Notes under the pieces: model-generated
The model's input: the letters and a program-made list of their open reading frames with translations, nothing else
The model's database searches: none
Told to the model about the DNA's origin: nothing
Source: SZUA-547 sp963669265
Lineage (GTDB): Bacteria > Pseudomonadota > Alphaproteobacteria > Rhodobacterales > Rhodobacteraceae
NCBI GenBank assembly: GCA_963669265.1
Contig: OY769916.1
Location: 992,001 to 1,056,000 of the forward strand
Direction: 5' to 3'
Length of the DNA stretch: 64,000 bases
Made by a program: the position numbers and the translations under genes
In this document: piece after piece, positions 34,560 through 43,790 of the stretch
Position numbering within the stretch: the first letter of the stretch is position 1
How the letters are laid out: each line of letters starts with the position of its first letter

Positions 34560-34737
34560 CATCCTCAAAGACAACAGCGGCTTTGTCCGCTGAACCGCCG
34601 TTTGTGGTCCCAATTTTGATGAGTTGGCGGTGAACTTCTGCTTTCGACCCGAAGGCGACATTCGCGCAATTTGCAGCGAATTACTCCTTCGAGATCGAAG
34701 TGGTGGCTTGTCGCGGCGTACTGAACGCCAACTCGCC
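34560..34737. repeat. Intergenic repeat cluster abutting IS6 copy 3
   Basis: No gene. Positions 34681-34737 (CTCCTTCGAGATCGAAGTGG through GAACGCCAACTCGCC) recur in inverse orientation at about 48512-48562, directly next to IS6 copy 4 (GGCGAGTTGGCGTTCAGTAC and onward). The same repeat in opposite orientations beside two IS6 left ends points to IS-associated inversion or a favoured target. Confidence 0.55.
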
Positions 34738-35555
34738 GGTGCTGGCAGACGAATTCGAACTCGTCTCTGTTTGCCGGCGAACGCGGGAACCTAGGCGGAA
34801 CAGAGCTGCCGCCACTCGGCAAGTGCGGCGGCGCGATGCTTCTTGAAAATGTGTCGGCTTGAAAGACTGCGTTCCTGATTGAAGTGATTGTAGACCGAGG
34901 AATGAACGGCGGCGAAAGTCTGCAAACTTCGCATGCGCCTGAACCGGAGCATGGCTCGTTCTCGTCGTCGGAATGGGAGATGTGAGTTCTCAGCGCGGTT
35001 GTTCAACCAGCGCCCCGTGGATTGCAGTTCCGAGCCGCCGATCTCGCGCAACGCCGCACGGTACGATGGCAGTCGGTCCGTCACGATCTCCCGCGGTCGA
35101 CCGTAGCGCTCCATCAATTTCCTGAGGAATTTCAACGCCGCTTTCTTGTTTCGGCGCTTTGTGACCACGGTTTCGAGCACTTCGCCTTCATGGTCAACCG
35201 CGCGCCACAAATAGTGACGCTCGCCATTGATCTTCACGAAGACCTCGTCGACGTGCCAGCGCCAGTTCGAGAAAGCCCTCATCCGATCGACACGCCTTCG
35301 CCGGATTTCAGAGGCGAACATCGGCCCGAAACGATGCCACCAGAACCGGATCGCCTCGTGGCTCACATCGATCCCGCGCTCGTGCAAAGGGTCCTCGACA
35401 TTCCGCAGCGAGAGAGGGAAGCGGAGGTACATCATCACCGCCAAGCGGATGATCTCGGGCGAAGTCTTAAAGTACTTGAAGGGGCTACGCTTACTCATGC
35501 GCCGACGCTACGAAGGCCCCCTTCCCGGTTCAAGCCAAGTTTCTTTGACAATGCC
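34738..35555 (-). mobile_element. IS6-family insertion sequence, copy 3
   Basis: 818 bp from GGTGCTGGCAGA to the inverse of GGCATTGTCAAAG. The left end carries a G for the usual T in CTGTCAG, and the right end also departs from consensus, so this copy may be less mobile. 8-bp flanks AACTCGCC and CGCGGGAT do not match. Confidence 0.86.
34791..35498 (-). CDS. IS6-family transposase (copy 3)
   Basis: 235 residues and intact, with DDE positions in WHVDEVFVKI, IVTDRLPSY and RAENSHLPFRRRERAM. Several substitutions (EDPLHERGIDVSHEAIRFWWHRFG; LRSYG-type region changed to LPSYR) set it apart from the other copies. Confidence 0.92.
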   Translation of the reverse strand: MSKRSPFKYFKTSPEIIRLAVMMYLRFPLSLRNVEDPLHERGIDVSHEAIRFWWHRFGPMFASEIRRRRVDRMRAFSNWRWHVDEVFVKINGERHYLWRAVDHEGEVLETVVTKRRNKKAALKFLRKLMERYGRPREIVTDRLPSYRAALREIGGSELQSTGRWLNNRAENSHLPFRRRERAMLRFRRMRSLQTFAAVHSSVYNHFNQERSLSSRHIFKKHRAAALAEWRQLCSA

Positions 35556-35727
35556 CGCGGGATAACCCCAAACTCATACCAATTTGATATGAATATTCGT
35601 GCTTCTCGTCATTTATTCCAACGACCTTGCATAGCTAATATCGCGTCAATCGTCGGCTCGAACGGCGTTTAAAAAACATGCTCTGATCGTCCGATACCGC
35701 GGTCAGCCACTAAGGAGGAAGCAATCC

Positions 35728-36675
35728 ATGTTTCAGGATGTGAAGAAACTCGCCGCATGTGCAGCGCTGGCTATAGTGGCCGCAGCGCCCCAAGTATCGT
35801 TGGCCCAAGACTTTCCAAGCAAACCAATCAAGGTGATCGTTCCATTTGCTGCGGGCGGACAGGGCGATGTTTTAGCGCGTCTCATTATAAAGCGTATCGA
35901 AGAGTTGGAACTGCTTTCACAACCCATGGTGGTGGTGAATGTGCCAGGTGGCGGAACCACGATCGGTGTGCGTCAGGCGAAGAAGGCCGATCCGGACGGG
36001 CACACGCTGCTCTATCTTCATCAGACAATCATGACTAGTCAGCTGACCGGCAAACTCGACTTCAAATACACCGAGCTCGAGGCCGTGGCTGAGACTAACA
36101 ACACGTGCCTGTTGACCGCCACGGCGGAAGGATCCGGCATCGAATCTGCGGAAAACTGGATCGAGCAGGCCAAAGCAGAACCAAAAGGCATGAAGGAGGC
36201 GACCCTGGTCGGGAGCGCCGCGCATTTCACCGGCGCAATGATCGGCAAAGCCGCGGAGATGGAGCTAGGTTTTGTCAATGCGGGCGGCGGAGCCAAGCGC
36301 ATCGCCTCGATACTTGGCAATCACACCAAGACCGCAGTGTTGGTCGCGACTCCGGTTGCCAAGAATCCGAAGCTGCACGCAATTGTCTACTACGGTGAAG
36401 AGCGCAATCCGCAAATCCCGGATACGCCGACGGCCAAAGAGCTAGGCTATGACGTCGTCTCCTGCCTGAACAACGTTTGGTGGGCGCCCGCCGGCCTGCC
36501 TACTGAAGTCACCTCCACACTCGGCAACGCGTTCAAAGCCGTTATGGCCGATGAAGCCCTGATCAAGGAAATTGAGGCAAAAGGGCAGGAAGTGTCGTTC
36601 CACTCGGGCGACGAACTCGATGCAAGGCTGGCCGATATCTACGCTCGTCTTGAAGCGGTCGCAGGCGACCTCTGA
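35728..36675 (+). CDS. tctC: TTT-family solute-binding protein (Bug/TctC), second system
   Basis: A 315-residue periplasmic binding protein with a signal peptide (about residues 1-26, cleavage after PQVSLA). The mature start QDFPSKPIKVIVPFAAGGQGDVLARLI is the Bug-family ligand-entry motif, followed by VVVNVPGGGTTIGV. The ATG at 35728 follows AGGAGGAAG. It heads a long plus-strand run: sulfatase, tctB, tctA and homogentisate genes. It is likely to bind an anionic organic acid, and the order suggests a substrate that reaches the homogentisate pathway, perhaps as a sulfate ester. Confidence 0.9.
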   Translation: MFQDVKKLAACAALAIVAAAPQVSLAQDFPSKPIKVIVPFAAGGQGDVLARLIIKRIEELELLSQPMVVVNVPGGGTTIGVRQAKKADPDGHTLLYLHQTIMTSQLTGKLDFKYTELEAVAETNNTCLLTATAEGSGIESAENWIEQAKAEPKGMKEATLVGSAAHFTGAMIGKAAEMELGFVNAGGGAKRIASILGNHTKTAVLVATPVAKNPKLHAIVYYGEERNPQIPDTPTAKELGYDVVSCLNNVWWAPAGLPTEVTSTLGNAFKAVMADEALIKEIEAKGQEVSFHSGDELDARLADIYARLEAVAGDL

Positions 36676-36775
36676 CTTTTCTTTGAAAGGCGCGGTTTCT
36701 CAAACTCCAAGTGGGCCAGAATATCGCCGTCCGCCAATGGGGAATTGCGCCCAATTCATTTAGGAGTGACAGACC

Positions 36776-38356
36776 ATGTCTCAGCGTCCGAATTTCCTGT
36801 TCATCGTCACAGATCAACACCGTGCCGATCACCTCGGCTGCTATGGCAACCAAGTGGTGCGAACGCCAAACATCGACAAGCTGGCGGCACGCGGGACGCG
36901 TTTTGATAGGGTCTATGTCGCCAATCCGATCTGTATGTGCAATCGCGCGAGTATTTTGACTGGCCGGATGCCAAGCCTGCATGGTGGCCGTCACAATGGC
37001 ATTCCGCTTTCGCACGACTCGACCACTTTCGTAGACCTGTTGCGTGACGCGGGTTACGACACCGCTCTGATTGGCAAATCACACCTTCAGAGCATGACTG
37101 GGTTACCTGCGACGACTAAACACGAGGCGAGAGACGGCTTAAAGCACCCATCGGAAAGCCTGCAGGACGCGACCAAGCGCCGGAGAATTGGCGACGCCTA
37201 TGATCAGGAGGTCTACAGCCGCTGGATCGACGATCCGTCGCATCGCGTTCGAACACCGTTCTACGGCTTCAACGACGTCATCATCGCCAATGAACACGCG
37301 GATCAGGTGACCGGCGATTACTATGTTTGGCTGAAGCAACAACGACCTGACGCCGATGGTCTTCGCGGCCCTGAGAACGCTGAGCCAGACGAAAGGTACA
37401 AAGCACCGCAGGCTTGGCGAACACGCGTGCCGGAAGATCTCTACCCGACCACTTTCATAGCAAATGAGTGCGAAGCGTTCCTTGAACGGCAAGCATCCGG
37501 CGATGAGGCCCCCCCCTTCTTCCTGATGATGTCGTTTCCCGATCCGCACCACCCGTTCACACCACCCGGCAAGTACTGGGACATGTACGATCCGGATGAG
37601 ATCGAGCTTCCTCCGTCATTCGGCAAGGGCGATATCCCTCCGATCCGCGCGCTCAAAAACCAACTCGAAAACGATCCTGCTGGCCGCAAAGGACAGGACC
37701 CTTTCGCTGTCACCGAGCGCGAGGCGAAGGAGATTATAGCGCTGACCTACGGCAGCATCACGATGATCGATGACGCAGTTGGTCGGGTTATAGCGCGGCT
37801 AGAAAAGCTTGGGCTCGCGGAAAACACAGTGGTCTGCTTCACCTCAGATCACGGCGACTTTATGGGCGATCACAGCCTGATGCTAAAACTCTTGATGCAT
37901 TATCAAGGGCTTATTCGAGTTCCATTCATTTGGGCTGATACGCCTGGAAGGAAGACGAAAGACAGTGACGGGCATATGCGCAGCTGCATCGACATCGGTC
38001 CAAGTTTTTTGCAGCGGGCGGGAATTCAACCCTACAACGGAATGCAGGGCGTGAATGTTCTGAGCGACGACAATCCACGCAAGGGCGTCATCGTAGAAGA
38101 GGACAGTCAACGCAAAATGGCCGCATTCGACAAGCCGCAACGCGTCCGCACTTATGTCGAGCAGGATTGGCGGATCTCTCTCCGACATGACGAGGATTGG
38201 AGCGAACTATACGACCTGAAGAATGATCCGCATGAGATCAACAATCTCTGGGATGACCCGGCCTATCAGGATCGTAAAAGCCAACTTGTCGAAGCGATGG
38301 CCCGCGAAATGATAGCGCTGCAGGATCGTTCGCCATTGCCAGCTTATCGCGCCTGA
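36776..38356 (+). CDS. Sulfatase-family hydrolase with atypical active-site motif
   Basis: A 526-residue member of the alkaline phosphatase/sulfatase superfamily. Metal-binding regions are FIVTDQHRADHLGCYG near the N-terminus and FTSDHGDFMGDH later, and PNIDKLAARG is typical. Type I sulfatases mature the Cys of CxPxR to formylglycine. Here the segment reads PICMCNRASILTGR (C53-M-C55-N-R57), with Cys in place of Pro. Whether formylglycine is made on C53 is uncertain; a phosphonate/phosphate mono- or diester hydrolase is an alternative. No Sec signal peptide is visible, so it may be cytoplasmic. It lies between tctC and tctB in the same run, which suggests it removes sulfate from the imported compound. 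Confidence 0.85.
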   Translation: MSQRPNFLFIVTDQHRADHLGCYGNQVVRTPNIDKLAARGTRFDRVYVANPICMCNRASILTGRMPSLHGGRHNGIPLSHDSTTFVDLLRDAGYDTALIGKSHLQSMTGLPATTKHEARDGLKHPSESLQDATKRRRIGDAYDQEVYSRWIDDPSHRVRTPFYGFNDVIIANEHADQVTGDYYVWLKQQRPDADGLRGPENAEPDERYKAPQAWRTRVPEDLYPTTFIANECEAFLERQASGDEAPPFFLMMSFPDPHHPFTPPGKYWDMYDPDEIELPPSFGKGDIPPIRALKNQLENDPAGRKGQDPFAVTEREAKEIIALTYGSITMIDDAVGRVIARLEKLGLAENTVVCFTSDHGDFMGDHSLMLKLLMHYQGLIRVPFIWADTPGRKTKDSDGHMRSCIDIGPSFLQRAGIQPYNGMQGVNVLSDDNPRKGVIVEEDSQRKMAAFDKPQRVRTYVEQDWRISLRHDEDWSELYDLKNDPHEINNLWDDPAYQDRKSQLVEAMAREMIALQDRSPLPAYRA

Positions 38357-38404
38357 TCAGGGGAGCGTTGGGGCCGCGGTGCCGCCAGTCAAAAGGATTA
38401 CAAC

Positions 38405-38887
38405 ATGAGTAAGCCATTCGGTGTCAGTATTGGCGAACTGGGATCGCTTTCCCTGTTGATCGTTACCGGAATTTTGCTGCTTATAGGCTCCGCGCAACTG
38501 CCGCCGCCGGAATTCGATCCTTTGGGCCCTGCAGGAATGCCGAGATACATCGCATTCATTCTTCTGGGGCTTTCGGTATTTCGCATCTTCAGTCTCCTAA
38601 GGGATCGGAATGCATCGACTGAGAGCTCTGCGCAGAAGTTGGGCGAACCGATGGAGATCGGTAAGTTCACCTGGTCGTCGGGCATCGTCGCCGCTTATCT
38701 CGTTGCTTTGACAGTCGGCGGCATACCGTTCTCGTTTCTTTCCTGCGCTTTTCTGGTGGCGCTTGGCGTTGTGATGACAGGGGGCGCCAAACGCAAGCTG
38801 CCGATCATCGTCGCAATAGCGGTCACCATAAGCTTCGGCCTGACTTACATCTTCACCGAATTACTGACCGTCGTGCTGCCGGAATAG
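38405..38887 (+). CDS. tctB: TctB, small membrane subunit of the TTT transporter
   Basis: A 160-residue protein with four hydrophobic helices (about residues 10-28, 45-63, 93-115 and 125-155), the TctB plan. It starts at ATG 38405, about 48 bp after the sulfatase, and is followed 11 bp later by tctA. It stabilises TctA in the inner membrane. Confidence 0.87.
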   Translation: MSKPFGVSIGELGSLSLLIVTGILLLIGSAQLPPPEFDPLGPAGMPRYIAFILLGLSVFRIFSLLRDRNASTESSAQKLGEPMEIGKFTWSSGIVAAYLVALTVGGIPFSFLSCAFLVALGVVMTGGAKRKLPIIVAIAVTISFGLTYIFTELLTVVLPE

Positions 38888-38898
38888 GATTCTGAACG

Positions 38899-40386
38899 AT
38901 GCAACTCCTTGATGCTTTTATTCAAATCGCCGCGCCGGAGCCGCTTTTCTTTATCGTGCTGGGTGTTCTCGCGGGCATCATCGTCGGCGCAATCCCGGGC
39001 CTGGGCGGTGCGATGCTGATCGCATTACTGCTGCCCGTCACGTTCTACATGGACAGCCTTATGGCGCTGATGCTGCTTGTCTCAATCTATGTGGGGTCGG
39101 TCAGCGGCGGTCTTATTACCGCGATCATGCTCAATATGCCTGGAACGCCCTCCGCCGTCATGACGACTCTAGATGGTCATCCGATGGCGGCTAGTGGCCG
39201 GGCCGGCCGCGCGTTGAGCCTGGGTATCATGGCTTCTTTTGTCGGCGGTTTAGTGTCGTGGATCTTCCTGGCCGTGCTGTCGCCTCCGCTGGCTGATTTT
39301 GCTCTTCGTTTTGGACCATATGAGCTCTTCACTCTGGTTTTGATGGCGCTAGTGCTAATCGCGACGATCGCCGAAGGCTCTCTGATTAAGGGATTGCTGA
39401 TCGCACTCTTTGGTATGGGCGTGGCGATGGTCGGAACCGACACCTCGTCGGGGGTCAGTCGCCTTTACTTCGGGATCGAACCGCTCAACGCGGGATTTCG
39501 CCTGCTTCCTGTGCTTCTAGGTGTTTTCGTAATCAGTCAAATCATCGCCGATGTATTGAAAGAGGAACGCGTCGTTGAAGAGAGCCAAGGCGCGTTAAAC
39601 GAGTTCTTTCCATCTGGTGGGGACGTCAGGAAACACGGCGCCAACTCGGTCAGGTCTTCGCTCATAGGCACTTGGATCGGCGTGCTTCCGGGCGTTGGCA
39701 GTGCGATTGCGGCGATCGTCGCCTATACGACGACCAAGAGCTTCTCGAAGACGCCTGAGAATTTCGGCAAGGGAGAAGAAGCGGGTATCGTCGCTGCCGA
39801 GTCGGCGAACAACGCTTCTGTCAACGGCGCGCTGATACCGCTCATCACGCTTGGAATTCCTGGCAGCGTGATTGATGCGATCCTGATCGGCGCGTTGGTC
39901 ATTCATGATCTGCAACCGGGTCCGCTGCTGTTCCAAAATAGCCCCGACATCGCTTACGGCGTTATCGCCGCCGCTCTCGTTGCTAATTTCGTAATGGTCG
40001 CGGTTATGTTCCTGGGCGTGCGGCCTATCGCGAAGATCGCAACAGTGCCAAACGCCTACCTTTACCCCTCGATCATCGTCTGCTGCGTGATCGGCACTTA
40101 TTCGCTCGGAAACAATCTGACGGATGTCTGGGTAATGTTCGCCTTCGGTGTGATCGGGTTCTTGTTTCGCAAAGGCGGTTATCCCGTGGGCCCATTCGTG
40201 CTGGGCTACATTCTAGCGCCGCTGGCTGAACGCGAATTGCGTTCAGGTTTGATGCTCTACGATGAAAGCATCGTTCCGCTCTTCACGCGACCGATCTCGC
40301 TGTTCTTCATCGTGCTCACTGTGATCCTCGCAGCGTGGCCGTTCGTACAGGCGCGGCGAAAAGCGAAACGCCTATCGCAGGACTGA
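38899..40386 (+). CDS. tctA: TctA, large membrane subunit of the TTT transporter
   Basis: A 495-residue integral membrane carrier. Repeated family signatures mark its two halves: GIIVGAIPGLGGAMLIALLLP near residues 25-45 with NMPGTPSAVMTTLDGHPMA, and GVLPGVGSAIAAIVAY with NNASVNGALIPLITLGIPGS in the second half. It is a secondary transporter driven by an ion gradient that takes up the ligand held by the TctC at 35728. The ATG follows a weak site after a GAATAGG spacer. Genes for a VOC protein and homogentisate dioxygenase follow. Confidence 0.92.
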   Translation: MQLLDAFIQIAAPEPLFFIVLGVLAGIIVGAIPGLGGAMLIALLLPVTFYMDSLMALMLLVSIYVGSVSGGLITAIMLNMPGTPSAVMTTLDGHPMAASGRAGRALSLGIMASFVGGLVSWIFLAVLSPPLADFALRFGPYELFTLVLMALVLIATIAEGSLIKGLLIALFGMGVAMVGTDTSSGVSRLYFGIEPLNAGFRLLPVLLGVFVISQIIADVLKEERVVEESQGALNEFFPSGGDVRKHGANSVRSSLIGTWIGVLPGVGSAIAAIVAYTTTKSFSKTPENFGKGEEAGIVAAESANNASVNGALIPLITLGIPGSVIDAILIGALVIHDLQPGPLLFQNSPDIAYGVIAAALVANFVMVAVMFLGVRPIAKIATVPNAYLYPSIIVCCVIGTYSLGNNLTDVWVMFAFGVIGFLFRKGGYPVGPFVLGYILAPLAERELRSGLMLYDESIVPLFTRPISLFFIVLTVILAAWPFVQARRKAKRLSQD

Positions 40387-40453
40387 CCTCGTCGGAGCAA
40401 CCAAGAGTACCGCCCATAGTTTCCGAAGAATTGAGTTTTGAAAGGAGATTGAA

Positions 40454-40993
40454 ATGAAAATCGAGAAGATTCACCACGTCGCCTATCGCTGCAAAGACGC
40501 GAAAGAAACCGTCGAGTGGTACGGCAACATGCTGAACATGGACTTCATTCTTGCGATCGCGGAAGACCATGTTCCGTCTACGCACGAACCCGATCCTTAC
40601 ATGCATCTGTTTTTAGATGCGGGCGATGGAAACGTGCTGGCCTTTTTCGAGTTGCCCACGAAGCCCGACATGGGCCGCGATCCCAATACCCCCGAATGGG
40701 TGCAGCACATCGCCTTCAAAGTGAAGGACCGCGAGACGCTGGTCGAGTTCAAGGAACATCTTGAGAAGAACGGGGTTGAGGTTCTCGGTGTCACAAATCA
40801 CTCGATTTTCCACTCAATCTACTTCTTTGACCCTAGTGGGCATCGGGTTGAACTGGCCTGCCCGGACCCGGAGGAGGAGGCGATGCTCAAGCGGATGGAC
40901 GAGGTCAAATGGCTGATGCTGGAGGATTGGTCGAAAACCAAGAGAGCGCCGAAACATGCGGACTGGCTGCACGCGAAAGAGCTGAAAAAATAG
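40454..40993 (+). CDS. VOC (glyoxalase/extradiol dioxygenase) superfamily protein
   Basis: A 179-residue protein with two beta-alpha-beta-beta-beta modules: IEKIHHVAYRCKDAKETVEWYGN and WVQHIAFKVKDRETLVEFKEHL, ending with HSIYFFDPSGHRVELACP. The His in HHVAYRC, the His in VQHIAF and the Glu in RVELAC are at the positions of metal ligands in VOC enzymes. Family members include extradiol dioxygenases, glyoxalase I and isomerases. ATG 40454 follows AAAGGAGATTG. It sits directly before hmgA, so it may prepare or isomerise a phenolic intermediate. It is too short for 4-hydroxyphenylpyruvate dioxygenase. Confidence 0.82.
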   Translation: MKIEKIHHVAYRCKDAKETVEWYGNMLNMDFILAIAEDHVPSTHEPDPYMHLFLDAGDGNVLAFFELPTKPDMGRDPNTPEWVQHIAFKVKDRETLVEFKEHLEKNGVEVLGVTNHSIFHSIYFFDPSGHRVELACPDPEEEAMLKRMDEVKWLMLEDWSKTKRAPKHADWLHAKELKK

Positions 40994-41041
40994 CGATCCG
41001 CGAAGCCGATTGATCACGATTTCAGGCCGATGGGGGAACCT

Positions 41042-42412
41042 ATGAATAAGCCGACCGCCGACATTGTCGTGGCCAAAAGCCGCGCCAAATACAATGAAGG
41101 CTATATGCCTGGCTTCGGAAACGACTTCGAGACCGAAGCGATGGAAGGTGCTTTGCCGGTCGGGCAGAACTCGCCACAGCGCTGCCCATATGGCCTCTAC
41201 GCCGAACAGCTTTCGGGCACGCCGTTCACCGCGCCAAGAGCCTCGAATGAACGGACATGGCTTTATCGGATGCGGCCAACGGTGCTGCACATCTCAGACA
41301 TGAAGCGCACCGAACTGCCACACTTCCGTTCAGCGCCGACCGTCGACGAAAGCGGCCTGCCGCTAGCGCCGATGCGCTGGGATCCGGCCCCAATCCCAGA
41401 TGAAGCCGGAAGCTGGCTTACCGGAATGCGCACCATCGCCACCGGCGGTGACGTCTTCACCCAAGTCGGTTATGCGATCCACACCTACGCTGTGACGGAA
41501 AGCATGGACGCCGAGGTGTTTTATAACGCCGACGGCGAAATGCTGATCGTGCCAGAGGTCGGGCGTCTGCTTTTTTTCACTGAGATGGGAGTCATCGACG
41601 CGGCGCCTGGCGAGATTGTCTGCATTCCGCGCGGTATGAAGTACAAGGTGCTGCTAAACGGTGACGACAAGTGCCGCGGATATATCTGCGAAAACTATGG
41701 CGGCGCCTTCACCGTACCAGAACGCGGTCCGATCGGCGCAAACTGCATGGCCAATCCGCGCGACTTCCTGACGCCTGTCGCGGCCTATGAACAAAAAGAG
41801 GGCGTCACGCACCGCGTCGTCGTCAAGTGGTGCGGACAGTTCCACGCCTGTGAGGTCAACCACTCGCCGCTGGATGTAGTCGCCTGGCACGGTAATTACG
41901 CGCCCTATAAATACAACCTTCGCCACTATTCGCCGGTCGGGCCGATCCGTAATGATCACGCGGACCCGTCAATCTTCACCGTGCTAACCGCGCCGTCTGG
42001 CGAACCTGGCACCGCGAATATCGACTTTGTCATTTTCCCGCCGCGTTGGCTGGTGGCGGAGGACAGCTTCCGTCCACCTTGGTACCATATGAACATTATG
42101 TCCGAGTTCATGGGCCTGATAGAAGGCGTCTATGACGCTAAGCCTGAGGGCTTCGTGCCAGGCGGTATGTCGCTGCACAATATGATGCTGCCCCATGGGC
42201 CAGACGCAGATGCATTCTATGGCGCGTCGCTAAAGGATCTGGCGCCGGAGAAGCTCGACAACACCATCGCCTTCATGTTCGAGACGCGCTTCCCGCAACA
42301 GCTCACTAAATACGCCGCTGGGCTAGAGACGCTGCAGGTCAAGTATCCGGATGTCTGGAAACCGCTGCGCAATCACTTCGACCCGAACCGGCCGGACTGG
42401 AACGGCGAGTAA
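41042..42412 (+). CDS. hmgA: Homogentisate 1,2-dioxygenase
   Basis: A 456-residue cupin-type Fe(II) enzyme that opens the ring of homogentisate to maleylacetoacetate. The N-terminal signature YMPGFGNDFETEA and CPYGLYAEQLSGTPFTAPR are family landmarks. The metal ligands are in PPWYHMNIMSEFMGLIEGV (His and Glu) and SLHNMMLPHGPD (His). The ATG at 41042 follows GGGGGAACCT, preferred over the ATG at 41030. Downstream genes for fumarylacetoacetase and maleylacetoacetate isomerase complete the pathway. The upstream enzyme that usually makes homogentisate (4-hydroxyphenylpyruvate dioxygenase) is not in the window. Confidence 0.96.
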   Translation: MNKPTADIVVAKSRAKYNEGYMPGFGNDFETEAMEGALPVGQNSPQRCPYGLYAEQLSGTPFTAPRASNERTWLYRMRPTVLHISDMKRTELPHFRSAPTVDESGLPLAPMRWDPAPIPDEAGSWLTGMRTIATGGDVFTQVGYAIHTYAVTESMDAEVFYNADGEMLIVPEVGRLLFFTEMGVIDAAPGEIVCIPRGMKYKVLLNGDDKCRGYICENYGGAFTVPERGPIGANCMANPRDFLTPVAAYEQKEGVTHRVVVKWCGQFHACEVNHSPLDVVAWHGNYAPYKYNLRHYSPVGPIRNDHADPSIFTVLTAPSGEPGTANIDFVIFPPRWLVAEDSFRPPWYHMNIMSEFMGLIEGVYDAKPEGFVPGGMSLHNMMLPHGPDADAFYGASLKDLAPEKLDNTIAFMFETRFPQQLTKYAAGLETLQVKYPDVWKPLRNHFDPNRPDWNGE

Positions 42413-42488
42413 ATCGCGCTTGCGCCGAGACTTCGTGATGTCTGTGGCCCAAAGGTCGGAAACACGGCTTGTATCTAGGGAAATGCCC

Positions 42489-43757
42489 ATGACCAATCTG
42501 AACAAGACCCACGATCCATCTCGCAAGAGCTGGGTCGAGAGCGCAAATGATGCGGGAAGCGACTTTCCAATCCAGAACCTGCCTTTTGGAGTGTTCTCGG
42601 GCGATGGCATCGAGACCCATATCGGCGTCGCAATAGGAGATCAGATTCTCGACCTCACTTCACTGGAGGCGTCGGGCAAGTTGACGCCGGGCGGAAGTGC
42701 GAAAGTATTCGAACAGGGTATACTGAACCCGTTCATGGGGTTGCCGCAACAGGTCTGGTCTGAGACCCGTTCGGCGATTGCGGACCTCTTGGACGCCGAA
42801 GGCGGGGACCGGTCATTGCCTTTGATCCCGCTGGCGAGTGCGACATTGCATCTGCCAGTCTTCGTGCGTTCCTACACCGATTTCTACGCCTCCAGAGAAC
42901 ATGCGACCAATGTCGGCTCTATGTTCCGGGATCCCAATAATGCGCTGATGCCGAACTGGCTGCATATTCCGATCGGCTACAACGGTCGCGCTTCTACTGT
43001 GGTGGTTTCGGGAACCGAGATCCATCGACCGCTTGGGCAGCTCAAAGGGCCACAGGACGAAGCGCCGCGATTCGGCGCATGCGCAAAGCTGGACATCGAG
43101 CTCGAGCTGGGCGCAATCGTAGGCACGCCGAATGCGATGGGAACGCCACTGAGCACGGCGGAAGCCTATGACAACATATTCGGATATGTGCTGGTCAACG
43201 ACTGGTCGGCGCGTGACATTCAGGTTTGGGAGTATCAGCCGCTGGGTCCATTCCAGTCGAAAGCCTTCGGCACCTCAATCAGCCCGTGGATCGTCACACG
43301 CGAAGCGCTGGAGCCGTTCCGCCATCCAACACCAGAGCGAGTCAAGCCGTTGCTCCCCTATCTCGAGGAGATGACGGACAACAATTTCGACATTCATCTG
43401 GAGGTGAAGCTCACTCCCGAGGGCGGCGAACCGGCGACGATCAGTAAAACCAACTACAAGCACATGTACTACTCGGCGGCCCAGCAGCTGACCCACCACG
43501 CGAGCAGCGGCTGCGCGATGTGCACTGGCGATCTATTGGGCTCAGGCACGATCTCAGGACCAACGCCGGACAGTTTCGGTTCGATGCTCGAGCTGACTTG
43601 GAACGGGCGCGACCCACTGCAGATCGATGGCGGGACCCGCACCTTTCTCAAAGACGGCGACTCGATCACCATTCTAGGTCACAGCAACGGCGCTTACCGC
43701 ATCGGCTTTGGAGAGGTGGAGGGGTCTATCCTACCTGCGCCGAGCTTCGAAGCTTGA
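42489..43757 (+). CDS. fahA: Fumarylacetoacetase
   Basis: A 422-residue FAH enzyme that hydrolyses fumarylacetoacetate to fumarate and acetoacetate. The N-terminus matches the bacterial family (TNLNKTHDPSRKSWVESAND, FPIQNLPFGVF). The metal/catalytic segments are YTDFYASREHATNVG, WSARDIQVWEYQPLGPFQSKAF and SGCAMCTGDLLGSGT. The ATG at 42489 follows AGGGAAATGCCC; a long upstream frame overlapping hmgA is not accepted. It lies 77 bp after hmgA, in the same operon. Confidence 0.95.
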   Translation: MTNLNKTHDPSRKSWVESANDAGSDFPIQNLPFGVFSGDGIETHIGVAIGDQILDLTSLEASGKLTPGGSAKVFEQGILNPFMGLPQQVWSETRSAIADLLDAEGGDRSLPLIPLASATLHLPVFVRSYTDFYASREHATNVGSMFRDPNNALMPNWLHIPIGYNGRASTVVVSGTEIHRPLGQLKGPQDEAPRFGACAKLDIELELGAIVGTPNAMGTPLSTAEAYDNIFGYVLVNDWSARDIQVWEYQPLGPFQSKAFGTSISPWIVTREALEPFRHPTPERVKPLLPYLEEMTDNNFDIHLEVKLTPEGGEPATISKTNYKHMYYSAAQQLTHHASSGCAMCTGDLLGSGTISGPTPDSFGSMLELTWNGRDPLQIDGGTRTFLKDGDSITILGHSNGAYRIGFGEVEGSILPAPSFEA

Positions 43758-43790
43758 GGGGATGATAATTGATCCAATGGAGGTTAGCTA

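Noticed and set aside
40454..40993. 4-Hydroxyphenylpyruvate dioxygenase as source of homogentisate
   Set aside because: The protein is only 179 residues with two VOC modules; HppD is about twice as long and has a characteristic C-terminal region.
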